Shown one piece after another: positions 1 to 4,966 of a stretch of DNA of 6,348 nt. A program made the position numbers and the translations under genes. Below the pieces are notes generated by a model that was given only the letters and a program-made list of their open reading frames with translations, had not been told where the DNA came from and ran no database searches. Position 1 is the first letter of the stretch. Every line of letters starts with the position of its first letter. The DNA lies in the NCBI GenBank assembly GCA_031280455.1, contig JAITGR010000020.1:1-6348 (forward strand). The letters are read 5' to 3'. Source of the stretch: Spirochaetaceae bacterium (GTDB lineage: Bacteria > Spirochaetota > Spirochaetia > Treponematales > Breznakiellaceae).

Positions 1-959
1 AGTTTTTTTTCGGTAAGCTGGAAGTGCTGAATTTTTTCTTTAATCTCGTCCGACGTAAGCCCCAGCGAACGCTCCAATTGTTCGCGATCCTCCTTGACCG
101 TAAGACTGCGCCCCAGCGCGCGCAAATTCCGCATGGAATCTACCCCCAGCCGCTTGCCAATACGCTCCTGTTCCTTTTTTAAGCGCTTGATTTTTTTTGA
201 CGCCTGCAAAAATTTTTCAGAAAACGAATTGATTTCGTCAGGGTGAATTTCAGCCTTGGTAATGACTTCCAGAATTTTTACGCGCAGGGCGGACAATTCC
301 TTGTCCTCGGCAAGATTCGCCCCCTTGGCAATCAGCCGGCGCTTCAGTTCCATGTAATTTTTCAGGTCGGCGCCGGCCAAACGCAGCGGCTCCTTGTAAA
401 AATGGTTCAGCCTTCTGCGCTCCGTCATGTATTCGGTAATCTCTTTTTTGGAAAGACTCAATTCCTTGGGATCTTTTTTAGAAAACGCCTTTTGCGTAAT
501 GTGGTAAAATTCGGTAAGCGCCATACCGGACTTGCGGATGACATCTTTTATAATGTTGATGCCCTCCTCCATTTGCTTGGAAAGCTCAATCTCCTGCTCC
601 GCGTTCAGCAGCGTCTCTTTGCCAATCTCCCGCAAATAGTACCGCACCGGGTCGTCCGTCGCGGCCTCTTTTTCACCGGAAGCAAGCCGCTTTTTGCGCG
701 CCGCCTTCTGGTTTTTCGGCTTTTTCTTGGGCGGCTCAGGCTCGCTTTCGTCCTTGTAGCTCAACTCAATGTTGTTCGCTTCCAGCAGAGCCAGCACTTC
801 CTCGACTTTTTCGGTGTTGTCGATAATCGATTCCGGCAAAAACTCTTCCAGCTCGTCGTACGAAAGCGCCCGTTTTTCCTTCGCGTAACCTATCAGTTTG
901 ACCACAGCGGGGTCAAGCGTCAGTTCTGTTTCCGCGGTTTGTGTTCCCTCTTCATTCAT
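1..959 (-). CDS. rpoD: RNA polymerase primary sigma factor RpoD (sigma-70), N-terminal part
   Basis: This is the housekeeping sigma factor, which directs core RNA polymerase to most promoters. Only the first 319 codons are visible; the frame is open to the left edge, so conserved regions 2 to 4 lie outside the window. The start is ATG at 959, preceded by AGGAG with a 6-base spacer. Residues about 15-70 look like sigma region 1.1, with helices rich in acidic residues. A Lys-rich linker follows at about 77-92. Region 1.2 is clear at 103-133 (DPVRYYLREIGKETLLNAEQ, then EIELSKQMEEG). The stretch from about 134 to 319 is the charged non-conserved region found between regions 1.2 and 2 in primary sigmas. 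The gene follows dnaG on the same strand after a 162-bp gap, the usual dnaG-rpoD order. I see no convincing promoter in that gap, so read-through from dnaG is likely. Identification is firm from region 1.2 and context. Confidence 0.95.
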   Translation of the reverse strand, partial: MNEEGTQTAETELTLDPAVVKLIGYAKEKRALSYDELEEFLPESIIDNTEKVEEVLALLEANNIELSYKDESEPEPPKKKPKNQKAARKKRLASGEKEAATDDPVRYYLREIGKETLLNAEQEIELSKQMEEGINIIKDVIRKSGMALTEFYHITQKAFSKKDPKELSLSKKEITEYMTERRRLNHFYKEPLRLAGADLKNYMELKRRLIAKGANLAEDKELSALRVKILEVITKAEIHPDEINSFSEKFLQASKKIKRLKKEQERIGKRLGVDSMRNLRALGRSLTVKEDREQLERSLGLTSDEIKEKIQHFQLTEKK

Positions 960-1036
960 ACCTATCTCCTTAAATATCCCCCCCTACTGCGGGCCATGCC
1001 CCTTATTCACCCAAAAAACACGATACCAACTCAGGC

Positions 1037-1121
1037 GGGGGGGTGCCCCCCTCACTCCAGCCTTGCCTACGGCAATGCTTCCGCTACCCCCCAAGCGGGG
1101 GACACCCCCGCAACGCCCCCG
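1037..1121. repeat. G/C-run intergenic repeat between dnaG and rpoD
   Basis: This gap segment is made of short runs of G and C that can pair with each other. GGGGGG and CCCCCC (1037-1042 and 1046-1051) flank a 3-base loop. TTGCC-TAC-GGCAA forms a small hairpin around 1063-1075. CCCCCCAAGCGGGGG (1087-1101) is another partial stem. It ends with CCCCCGCAACGCCCCCG (1105-1121), directly against the dnaG stop codon. A 17-bp motif with one difference recurs in inverted orientation at 3367-3383, so this looks like a copy of a dispersed intergenic element. No stem is directly followed by a T run on the minus strand, so it is not a standard intrinsic terminator between dnaG and rpoD. Confidence 0.6.
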
Positions 1122-2945
1122 TTACTGTTCCAGTTCCAAAAGCATTTCATCGATAAACATTTTTTCCGCAAGCAAATCGTCCACATCGCGCCCGCCATTC
1201 TTGGCAATCCGCATCTCGGTAATTAAATCCGCGCGCTTTTGTTTAAGCCGTTTTACCCGAATCCGTTTAATGCCGCCATGCACAAGCTGCTCCGGCTGCG
1301 CCGCAAACTCGCCGCCGGCGCATTTAGAAAGAAGAAAGTTTTTTAACGCCTGGTCTTTCAGCGCGGAAAGCAGCGCTTCCGTGGTAAAAGCGCCGCCGCG
1401 CAACGTCTCTTCAAACGTAAGATACAGCTCCTTCGCGTCAGAATTGCTAAATTCCTCAATGGGCAATGTCGCGCGCAATTGCGAAAACAACTCAGGCTTC
1501 GCGTCGCAGTGCGCGAAAACCGCCCCCAGCAGGTACAACTCGTCGTTCATGCGAATATGCCGCTGTTCCCCGCCGCCGTCCGCGTCCGCCGCGGCGGGCG
1601 GATTTGCCGGACGCTCGCCGCCGCGCGAATTCTTCGCGAGGTACGCCGCGTAATCTTTCTGCACCGCTTCCGGCGCGGCGCCAAACGCGTCCGCCACTTG
1701 TTTAACGCGCTCGCCGCGCTCGATTTCAGAATCGAAAGTTTCCAAAAACGGGAACAAATACGCTATCGCGGCGGCTTTGTTCACCGTTCCCGCCTGATTA
1801 TGAAGCGCTTTGCTTCGGGCGCATAAATACGCCAAGTCTAGTATACTATTTTTTATGGTTTCTGCCAAGACCCCCGGCCCCTCCGCCTTCAAAATATCCG
1901 CCGGGTCTTTCAGCGTCTGGCCGCCCTCCCCGCGCGGCAGCGTAATAACGCGGCACTCCAGATTGCCGCGGCGGCAGGTCAGAATCGCCTTGACCGCCGC
2001 GTTCTGGCCGGCGTTGTCCTGGTCAAAGAGCAGCTGCACCCGCTCCGCCCAGCGGGCCAAGAGCCGCGCCTGGTCGGGGGTAAACGCCGTCCCCAGCGGG
2101 GCCACCGCGTTGCGTACGCCGGCCTGGTGCAGCGCCATAACGTCCAGGTAGCCCTCGCAGATGATGGCCTCCTTGCGCTTGCGGATTTCGTCCAGCGCGA
2201 GGTCCAGCGCGAACAAGGTCTGGCCTTTTTTGAACAGCGCCGAATCGGGGGAATTTAAGTATTTGGGGCCGTCGTCCGGCGGCAAAACACGCCCGCCAAA
2301 AGCGAGGATTTTTCCGTCCCGCCCCGCTATGGGTATAACAAGGCGGTTTCTAAAAAAAGCGGCGCTGGCGATTTTGCGGGAAAAAAGGCCGCTTTCGGCG
2401 AGAAATGCCGGCGAATAGCCCTTTTGCGACAAAAAGCCAAAAAGCCAGCGGCCGTCCGCCGGCGCGTAGCCCAGCCGGAATTGTTCTATAGTAGCGTCCG
2501 TAAAACCCCGCTCACGCACATAGCAGAGCGCGGCGGCGCCTTCGTCCTTGCGCGTTAGAAAATACTGAAAGCTAAGCGCGACGCGGCGGTACAACTCCGC
2601 AAGCTCCTCCTTGTGCCGAAGTTCCTTGTCGTCGTTGGCAAACGCCGCGTCGTAGGTTATGGCAACGCCGGTTTTTTTCGCGAGCAATTCCATAGCTTCG
2701 CCAAAACTCAGCTTGTCTATATCCATGATGAAGTTGATGATATCGCCGCCTTTTTGGCAGCCAAAGCAATAGTAGAGTTTTTTGTCGGGATTGACGGTAA
2801 ACGAGGGCGTTTTTTCGTTGTGAAAAGGGCAGCAGCCTTTCCAGACCCCGCCGGCTTTCTCCAGCCGGACGTATTCGCCGACTATCGCAAGCGCGTCCAG
2901 GCGGTTCAGTATTTCAGTTTTGGAAGCGGTACTAATGCGCGGCAC
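1122..2945 (-). CDS. dnaG: DNA primase DnaG
   Basis: This primase makes the RNA primers for replication, working with the replicative helicase at the fork. I use GTG at 2945, giving 607 residues, close to the usual size of about 580-620. Its N-terminus MPRIS matches the family's typical M-x-RIS start, and the zinc residues then fall within one position of those of E. coli DnaG. The CHC2 zinc-binding domain has C39, H42, C60 and C63. The core carries RNRLVIPI (200-207), AFGGR (215-219) and PKYLNSPDSALFKKG (227-241). The Toprim catalytic site shows EGYLDVM with E264, FDQDNAG with D308 and D310, and KDPAD with D347. From about 465 to the end is the helical helicase-binding domain. In-frame TTG codons at 3029 and 2993 could extend the protein by up to 28 residues, overlapping the upstream gene. 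No Shine-Dalgarno precedes the GTG: the bases there are pyrimidines (TTCCTCC). The family call is certain; the start is less so. Confidence 0.96.
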   Translation of the reverse strand: MPRISTASKTEILNRLDALAIVGEYVRLEKAGGVWKGCCPFHNEKTPSFTVNPDKKLYYCFGCQKGGDIINFIMDIDKLSFGEAMELLAKKTGVAITYDAAFANDDKELRHKEELAELYRRVALSFQYFLTRKDEGAAALCYVRERGFTDATIEQFRLGYAPADGRWLFGFLSQKGYSPAFLAESGLFSRKIASAAFFRNRLVIPIAGRDGKILAFGGRVLPPDDGPKYLNSPDSALFKKGQTLFALDLALDEIRKRKEAIICEGYLDVMALHQAGVRNAVAPLGTAFTPDQARLLARWAERVQLLFDQDNAGQNAAVKAILTCRRGNLECRVITLPRGEGGQTLKDPADILKAEGPGVLAETIKNSILDLAYLCARSKALHNQAGTVNKAAAIAYLFPFLETFDSEIERGERVKQVADAFGAAPEAVQKDYAAYLAKNSRGGERPANPPAAADADGGGEQRHIRMNDELYLLGAVFAHCDAKPELFSQLRATLPIEEFSNSDAKELYLTFEETLRGGAFTTEALLSALKDQALKNFLLSKCAGGEFAAQPEQLVHGGIKRIRVKRLKQKRADLITEMRIAKNGGRDVDDLLAEKMFIDEMLLELEQ

Positions 2946-2951
2946 GGAGGA

Positions 2952-2980
2952 AGTATACGCAGACGGCGCAAAAAGTGGAA
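2952..2980 (-). promoter_or_regulatory. Candidate promoter of dnaG, with an apparently leaderless start
   Basis: On the minus strand TATACT (2957-2952) matches five of six bases of a sigma-70 -10 box. It ends exactly six bases before the GTG start at 2945. Transcription beginning about seven bases after the box would put the first base of the message at the GTG itself. The hexamer 17 bases upstream, TTCCAC (2980-2975), is a poor -35 match. The lack of a Shine-Dalgarno before the GTG fits a leaderless message, but this is inference from spacing alone. Confidence 0.35.
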
Positions 2981-3006
2981 GCGCCTGCGCCAATATTACA
3001 CGGCGC

Positions 3007-3276
3007 TTATTTCTGGTCGATAAACACAACCGTTTTACCGGTGATTTGCTCTATTACTAAATTGGTCGGCTGGTACTCGTACCCAAAGTGCAGGTCGTCG
3101 CCTGTGTGGGTAATTTCTTTTGTTTCCCCCGGTTTTAGGGGAAATCCCGCCTGTCCTTTTGGATTGACGTGCACCGTAAACCCCGATTTGTTGATGAATG
3201 TATATGTGGACATTTCCTCGCAGCCAGCCAGCACCATAAGCGCGGCCAGAAAAACAATACATGCCAGTTTTTTCAT
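3007..3276 (-). CDS. Small predicted lipoprotein of unknown function
   Basis: This 89-residue protein begins with a lipoprotein signal peptide. K2-K3 precede a hydrophobic stretch ending in the lipobox LAGC, with lipid-modified C19. It should be exported, cleaved before C19 and anchored to a membrane, most likely facing the periplasm. The mature part of about 70 residues (for example YTFINKSGFTVHVNPKGQ and FPLKPGETKEI) alternates polar and hydrophobic residues like a small beta-sheet domain. I cannot assign it to a named family. The ATG at 3276 has a good Shine-Dalgarno, AGGGGAG at 3290-3284, with a 7-base spacer. It is the first gene of the minus-strand block; its stop lies 61 bases before the chosen dnaG GTG, or overlaps dnaG if the TTG at 3029 is used. 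Expression and lipoprotein status are well supported; function is unknown. Confidence 0.85.
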   Translation of the reverse strand: MKKLACIVFLAALMVLAGCEEMSTYTFINKSGFTVHVNPKGQAGFPLKPGETKEITHTGDDLHFGYEYQPTNLVIEQITGKTVVFIDQK

Positions 3277-3298
3277 ATCACATCTCCCCTGCTCACCT

Positions 3299-3328
3299 AT
3301 GGTAGCGCCGCCATGTGAAAAAAGTCAA
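3299..3328 (-). promoter_or_regulatory. Sigma-70 type promoter for the lipoprotein (and likely dnaG-rpoD)
   Basis: On the minus strand TTGACT (3328-3323) matches five of six bases of the -35 consensus. After an 18-base spacer comes TACCAT (3304-3299), matching four of six of the -10. The predicted start of transcription, near 3292, leaves a leader of about 16 bases that just contains the Shine-Dalgarno at 3290-3284. Position, spacing and leader length agree well. Confidence 0.6.
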
Positions 3329-3334
3329 GCGGCG

Positions 3335-3383
3335 CAGACCGGGGGTCTGGGGGCTTAACCCCCCAGCGGGGGCATTGCGGGGG
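3335..3383. repeat. G/C-run intergenic repeat, second copy
   Basis: Short inverted repeats overlap here. CAGACC and GGTCTG (3335-3340 and 3344-3349) enclose GGG. CTGGGGG and CCCCCAG (3347-3353 and 3360-3366) enclose six bases. CCCCCCAGCGGGGG (3359-3372) closely resembles 1087-1101. The end, CGGGGGCATTGCGGGGG (3367-3383), is the reverse complement of the 17-bp motif at 1105-1121 with one difference. The two gaps therefore seem to carry related elements. Confidence 0.55.
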
Positions 3384-3425
3384 CGACCCTCTGCCCCTGC
3401 GCTCCTGCTCCGGGGCAGAGGGCGC
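3383..3425. repeat. 11-bp perfect inverted repeat, extendable to 14 bp
   Basis: CCCTCTGCCCC (3387-3397) pairs perfectly with GGGGCAGAGGG (3412-3422) around a 14-base loop. Beyond a single unpaired A at 3386, GCG (3383-3385) pairs with CGC (3423-3425). No T run follows on the plus strand; on the minus strand the bases after the stem are also G/C rich. It may belong to the neighbouring G/C-run repeat. Role unknown. Confidence 0.6.
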
Positions 3426-3474
3426 AGTCTTCGCTGCCGCCGCCCCACCCCGCTAGACAATTTTAAGCGGAAGC

Positions 3475-3500
3475 TGTTCGGAAACTGAAGTTTCTGAACA
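3475..3500. repeat. Near-perfect 12-bp palindrome
   Basis: TGTTCGGAAACT (3475-3486) and AGTTTCTGAACA (3489-3500) pair around GA, with one G-T pair. It is less GC-rich than its surroundings. It could be a binding site for a dimeric regulator or part of a dispersed repeat; nothing in the sequence decides between these. No T run follows. Confidence 0.5.
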
Positions 3501-3536
3501 ACTCTACTACACGGCCCCCGCATTTCCCCACGCCCT

Positions 3537-3572
3537 GCCCAGAATGGGCAGCCCATCCTGGGCTTTTCTTTT
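3537..3572 (+). terminator. 13-bp near-palindrome with T-rich tail (terminator-like or operator)
   Basis: GCCCAGAATGGGC (3537-3549) and GCCCATCCTGGGC (3551-3563) are reverse complements with one mismatch, centred on A3550. TTTTCTTTT follows directly. As RNA on the plus strand this can fold as one long hairpin or as two small tandem hairpins, each GCCCA..TGGGC, ahead of U residues, like an intrinsic terminator. No plus-strand gene lies upstream in the window for it to end. It also abuts the candidate -35 of the isomerase gene, so it may instead be an operator, or a barrier against antisense read-through. Confidence 0.4.
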
Positions 3573-3592
3573 GTCTGGCGCTGCGGTATAGT
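3564..3592 (+). promoter_or_regulatory. Candidate promoter of the isomerase gene, with an apparently leaderless start
   Basis: TATAGT (3587-3592) matches five of six -10 bases and ends exactly six bases before the ATG at 3599. The hexamer 17 bases upstream, TTTTCT (3564-3569), matches three of six -35 bases and overlaps the T tract of the preceding palindrome. There is no Shine-Dalgarno before the ATG. The context CTGCGGTATAGT resembles CTGCGTATACT in front of dnaG. Leaderless transcription is inferred from spacing only. Confidence 0.4.
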
Positions 3593-3598
3593 TATCGT

Positions 3599-4666
3599 AT
3601 GAAAACAGTACAAGTTAGATTTTTGGTGAGTATGTGCGCGCTGGCCGTGGCGCTGGGCGCGTGTAAAAAGGAGACGGCTATGGCGCAATCGTTGGGAGAC
3701 GGGCTTTTTGCCTGCATTAGTACGAGTAAAGGCGATATTTATGTACAGCTTGAGTACGAAAAAACGCCGCTTACGGTTACCAATTTTGTCGCGCTGGCCG
3801 AAGGGAAAATGACGGCCGCCGCCGGCAAACCCTTCTATGACGGCTTGACGTTCCACCGCGTTATTTCGCGGGCCAACGGGGACGAACAGGATTTTATGAT
3901 ACAGGGCGGCGACCCGAACGGTAACGGTTCTGGGGGGCCTGGGTATAAATTCCCTGACGAAATTGATGTAAGCCTTAATCACGCGCAGCCTGGCATGTTG
4001 AGCATGGCGAACGCCGGCCCGGGCACAAACGGCAGCCAATTTTTTATAACCATCGCGCCCACACCGTGGCTGGACGGCAAGCATACGGTTTTTGGCCGTG
4101 TTGTACGCGGGCAGGATGTCGTCAACAGCATAAAACAGGGCGATAAAATTAACCGGATTACCATAATTCGCAACGGCGCCGCCGCCCAGGCATTTAAGCC
4201 AACGCAGGCCTCGTTTGACACGCTCCTGGCAAAAACACAGGGCGACGCGGACGCGAAGAAAAAAGCCAAGCGCGAAGGCGACCTCGCCCAGGCGCGCGCC
4301 CTGCTGCCGCAGGCCAAAGAGACCGCCTCGGGGATTTTGTACACGGTTACCGGCGAGGGGAGCGGGAACAAACCGTCCGCGGGGCAGACGGCGGAACTCA
4401 GTTACGAACTGAAACTGCTGAACGGCAACGTAATAGACGCTTCCAGCCAGCGCAACGAGCCGTTTTCGTTTACCGTCGGCAAACAGCAGGTAATAGCCGG
4501 CTGGGACGAAATCGTGCTGGATATGCGCCCCGGCGAGTCCCGCACCGTTATAATTCCGCCGGAAATGGGCTACGGCAACCGCGATATACCGGACGGCATG
4601 GGCGGCATCATCATCCCCGCCGAAAGTTTTCTCGTCTTCAACATGAAGCTGCAAAACGTAAAGTAA
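3599..4666 (+). CDS. Cyclophilin-FKBP fusion peptidyl-prolyl isomerase lipoprotein
   Basis: This 355-residue protein joins two unrelated prolyl cis-trans isomerase folds and should speed folding of exported proteins. It has a signal peptide with a basic start (K2, R7), a hydrophobic core and the lipobox LGAC with C22, so it is probably a membrane-anchored lipoprotein outside the cytoplasm. The cyclophilin domain spans about 36-195. It keeps TFHRVI with catalytic R87, FMIQGGD with Q102, GSQFFIT with F149, and PWLDGKHTVFGRVV with W157 and H162. An Ala/Lys-rich helical linker covers about 200-243. The FKBP domain, about 246-355, has LSYELKLLNGNVID with Y269 and D280, then PFSFTVGKQQVIAGW with W302, PPEMGYG with Y325, and LVFNMKL with F347. 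Both active sites look intact. I recall cyclophilin-FKBP fusions of this order being described from Treponema denticola. The ATG at 3599 gives the full signal peptide although no Shine-Dalgarno precedes it; the next ATG, at residue 12, would cut into it. Confidence 0.93.
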   Translation: MKTVQVRFLVSMCALAVALGACKKETAMAQSLGDGLFACISTSKGDIYVQLEYEKTPLTVTNFVALAEGKMTAAAGKPFYDGLTFHRVISRANGDEQDFMIQGGDPNGNGSGGPGYKFPDEIDVSLNHAQPGMLSMANAGPGTNGSQFFITIAPTPWLDGKHTVFGRVVRGQDVVNSIKQGDKINRITIIRNGAAAQAFKPTQASFDTLLAKTQGDADAKKKAKREGDLAQARALLPQAKETASGILYTVTGEGSGNKPSAGQTAELSYELKLLNGNVIDASSQRNEPFSFTVGKQQVIAGWDEIVLDMRPGESRTVIIPPEMGYGNRDIPDGMGGIIIPAESFLVFNMKLQNVK

Positions 4667-4684
4667 CAGATTTTTGGACAACGC

Positions 4685-4717
4685 CCCCGCCGCGCGGAAT
4701 TTTACGTGCGGACGGGG
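4685..4717 (+). terminator. Possible terminator of the isomerase gene
   Basis: CCCCGCCGCGCG (4685-4696) pairs with CGTGCGGACGGGG (4705-4717), giving twelve pairs with one bulged A (4712), one G-T pair and an 8-base loop. It starts 19 bases after the isomerase stop codon. The following bases, TAACTTTACTATT, are T-rich but not a clean T run. Position and stem strength suggest termination; the weak tail lowers confidence. Confidence 0.4.
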
Positions 4718-4750
4718 TAACTTTACTATTGTACAAAGCTGGTTTAGCAT

Positions 4751-4789
4751 GAGCCTGTTGCAAAAGTCGGTTACTTTTGCAACAGCCTC
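4751..4789. repeat. Long inverted repeat; possible remnant of insertion-sequence ends
   Basis: CTGTTGCAAAAGT (4755-4767) and ACTTTTGCAACAG (4773-4785) are perfect 13-bp reverse complements around CGGTT. After one C-C mismatch, GAG (4751-4753) pairs with CTC (4787-4789). Each arm read from outside is GAGSCTGTTGCAAAAGT. That resembles the terminal inverted repeats of some bacterial insertion sequences as I remember them, with two ends nearly touching. No T run follows on either strand, so a terminator is unlikely. A MITE-like remnant is an inference. Confidence 0.55.
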
Positions 4790-4895
4790 GAATCTGTCAA
4801 CAAAATTTGGGAGCGTCCGGCGCGCAAAAACGAAGGCGCGGTGGACTATTTTAACAAATTCATTATGTAAAAAATGAATTTATTACATTTTTCGC

Positions 4896-4924
4896 TTCCC
4901 TTTTTTTAAGGATTTTACTATTAT
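4896..4924 (+). promoter_or_regulatory. Weak candidate promoter of the LuxR-type regulator
   Basis: TATTAT (4919-4924) matches five of six -10 bases. TTCCCT (4896-4901), 17 bases upstream, matches only three of six -35 bases. It would give a leader of about 36 bases including the Shine-Dalgarno. A second pair, TTGGTA (4926-4931) with AATAAT (4950-4955), scores well but would start transcription after the Shine-Dalgarno, so I prefer the first. Confidence 0.3.
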
Positions 4925-4966
4925 CTTGGTAACGATTCTTAATACTGTTAATAATGAGGAGTAAAT

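Larger units (their letters stand above)
3277..3598. other. Divergent intergenic region with several inverted repeats
   Basis: This 322-bp gap separates the minus-strand lipoprotein-dnaG-rpoD block from the plus-strand isomerase gene. From left to right it holds the lipoprotein ribosome-binding site and promoter, a G/C-run repeat, an 11-bp inverted repeat, a 12-bp AT-richer palindrome, a 13-bp near-palindrome with a T-rich tail, and the candidate isomerase promoter. I see no gene in it. A long minus-strand open frame passing through it is the antisense shadow of the isomerase gene. Confidence 0.7.
4667..4966. other. Intergenic region between the isomerase and the regulator
   Basis: This 300-bp gap begins with a terminator-like hairpin just after the isomerase stop. 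A long inverted repeat follows at 4751-4789. The last 110 bases or so are AT-rich, rising towards the regulator start, and hold a candidate promoter, a TTAATA direct repeat (4939-4944 and 4948-4953) and the ribosome-binding site. A 67-codon plus-strand frame at 4674-4877 runs across both hairpins, has no Shine-Dalgarno and resembles nothing I know; I do not call it a gene. Confidence 0.6.

Noticed and set aside
971..1036. Possible rpoD promoter (TTGGTA with a weak -10 near GAATAA, or GATATT near the ribosome-binding site)
   Set aside because: No pair of boxes has both acceptable sequence and acceptable spacing, so I could not support a promoter call.
1037..1121. CRISPR-like or tandem repeat array
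   Set aside because: The G/C runs are irregular, with no constant repeat-spacer unit and no cas genes in the window.
243..1226. Plus-strand open frame of 327 codons opposite rpoD
   Set aside because: Its length comes from the codon bias of rpoD on the other strand; it continues through the G/C-run repeat and has no start signal or known motif.
3293..4750. Minus-strand open frame of 485 codons opposite the isomerase gene
   Set aside because: It is antisense to a clear two-domain isomerase, passes through the hairpin-rich gaps, is full of Arg/Gly/Ala/Val shadow composition, and has no recognisable domain or ribosome-binding site.
4674..4877. 67-codon plus-strand frame after the isomerase
   Set aside because: It spans a terminator-like hairpin and a long inverted repeat, lacks a Shine-Dalgarno and shows no protein-like motif.
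4865..4892. AT-only hairpin ATGTAA...TTACAT and AAAAATG...CATTTTT before the regulator
   Set aside because: Such pairing is expected by chance in AT-rich promoter DNA, and the stem would be weak.
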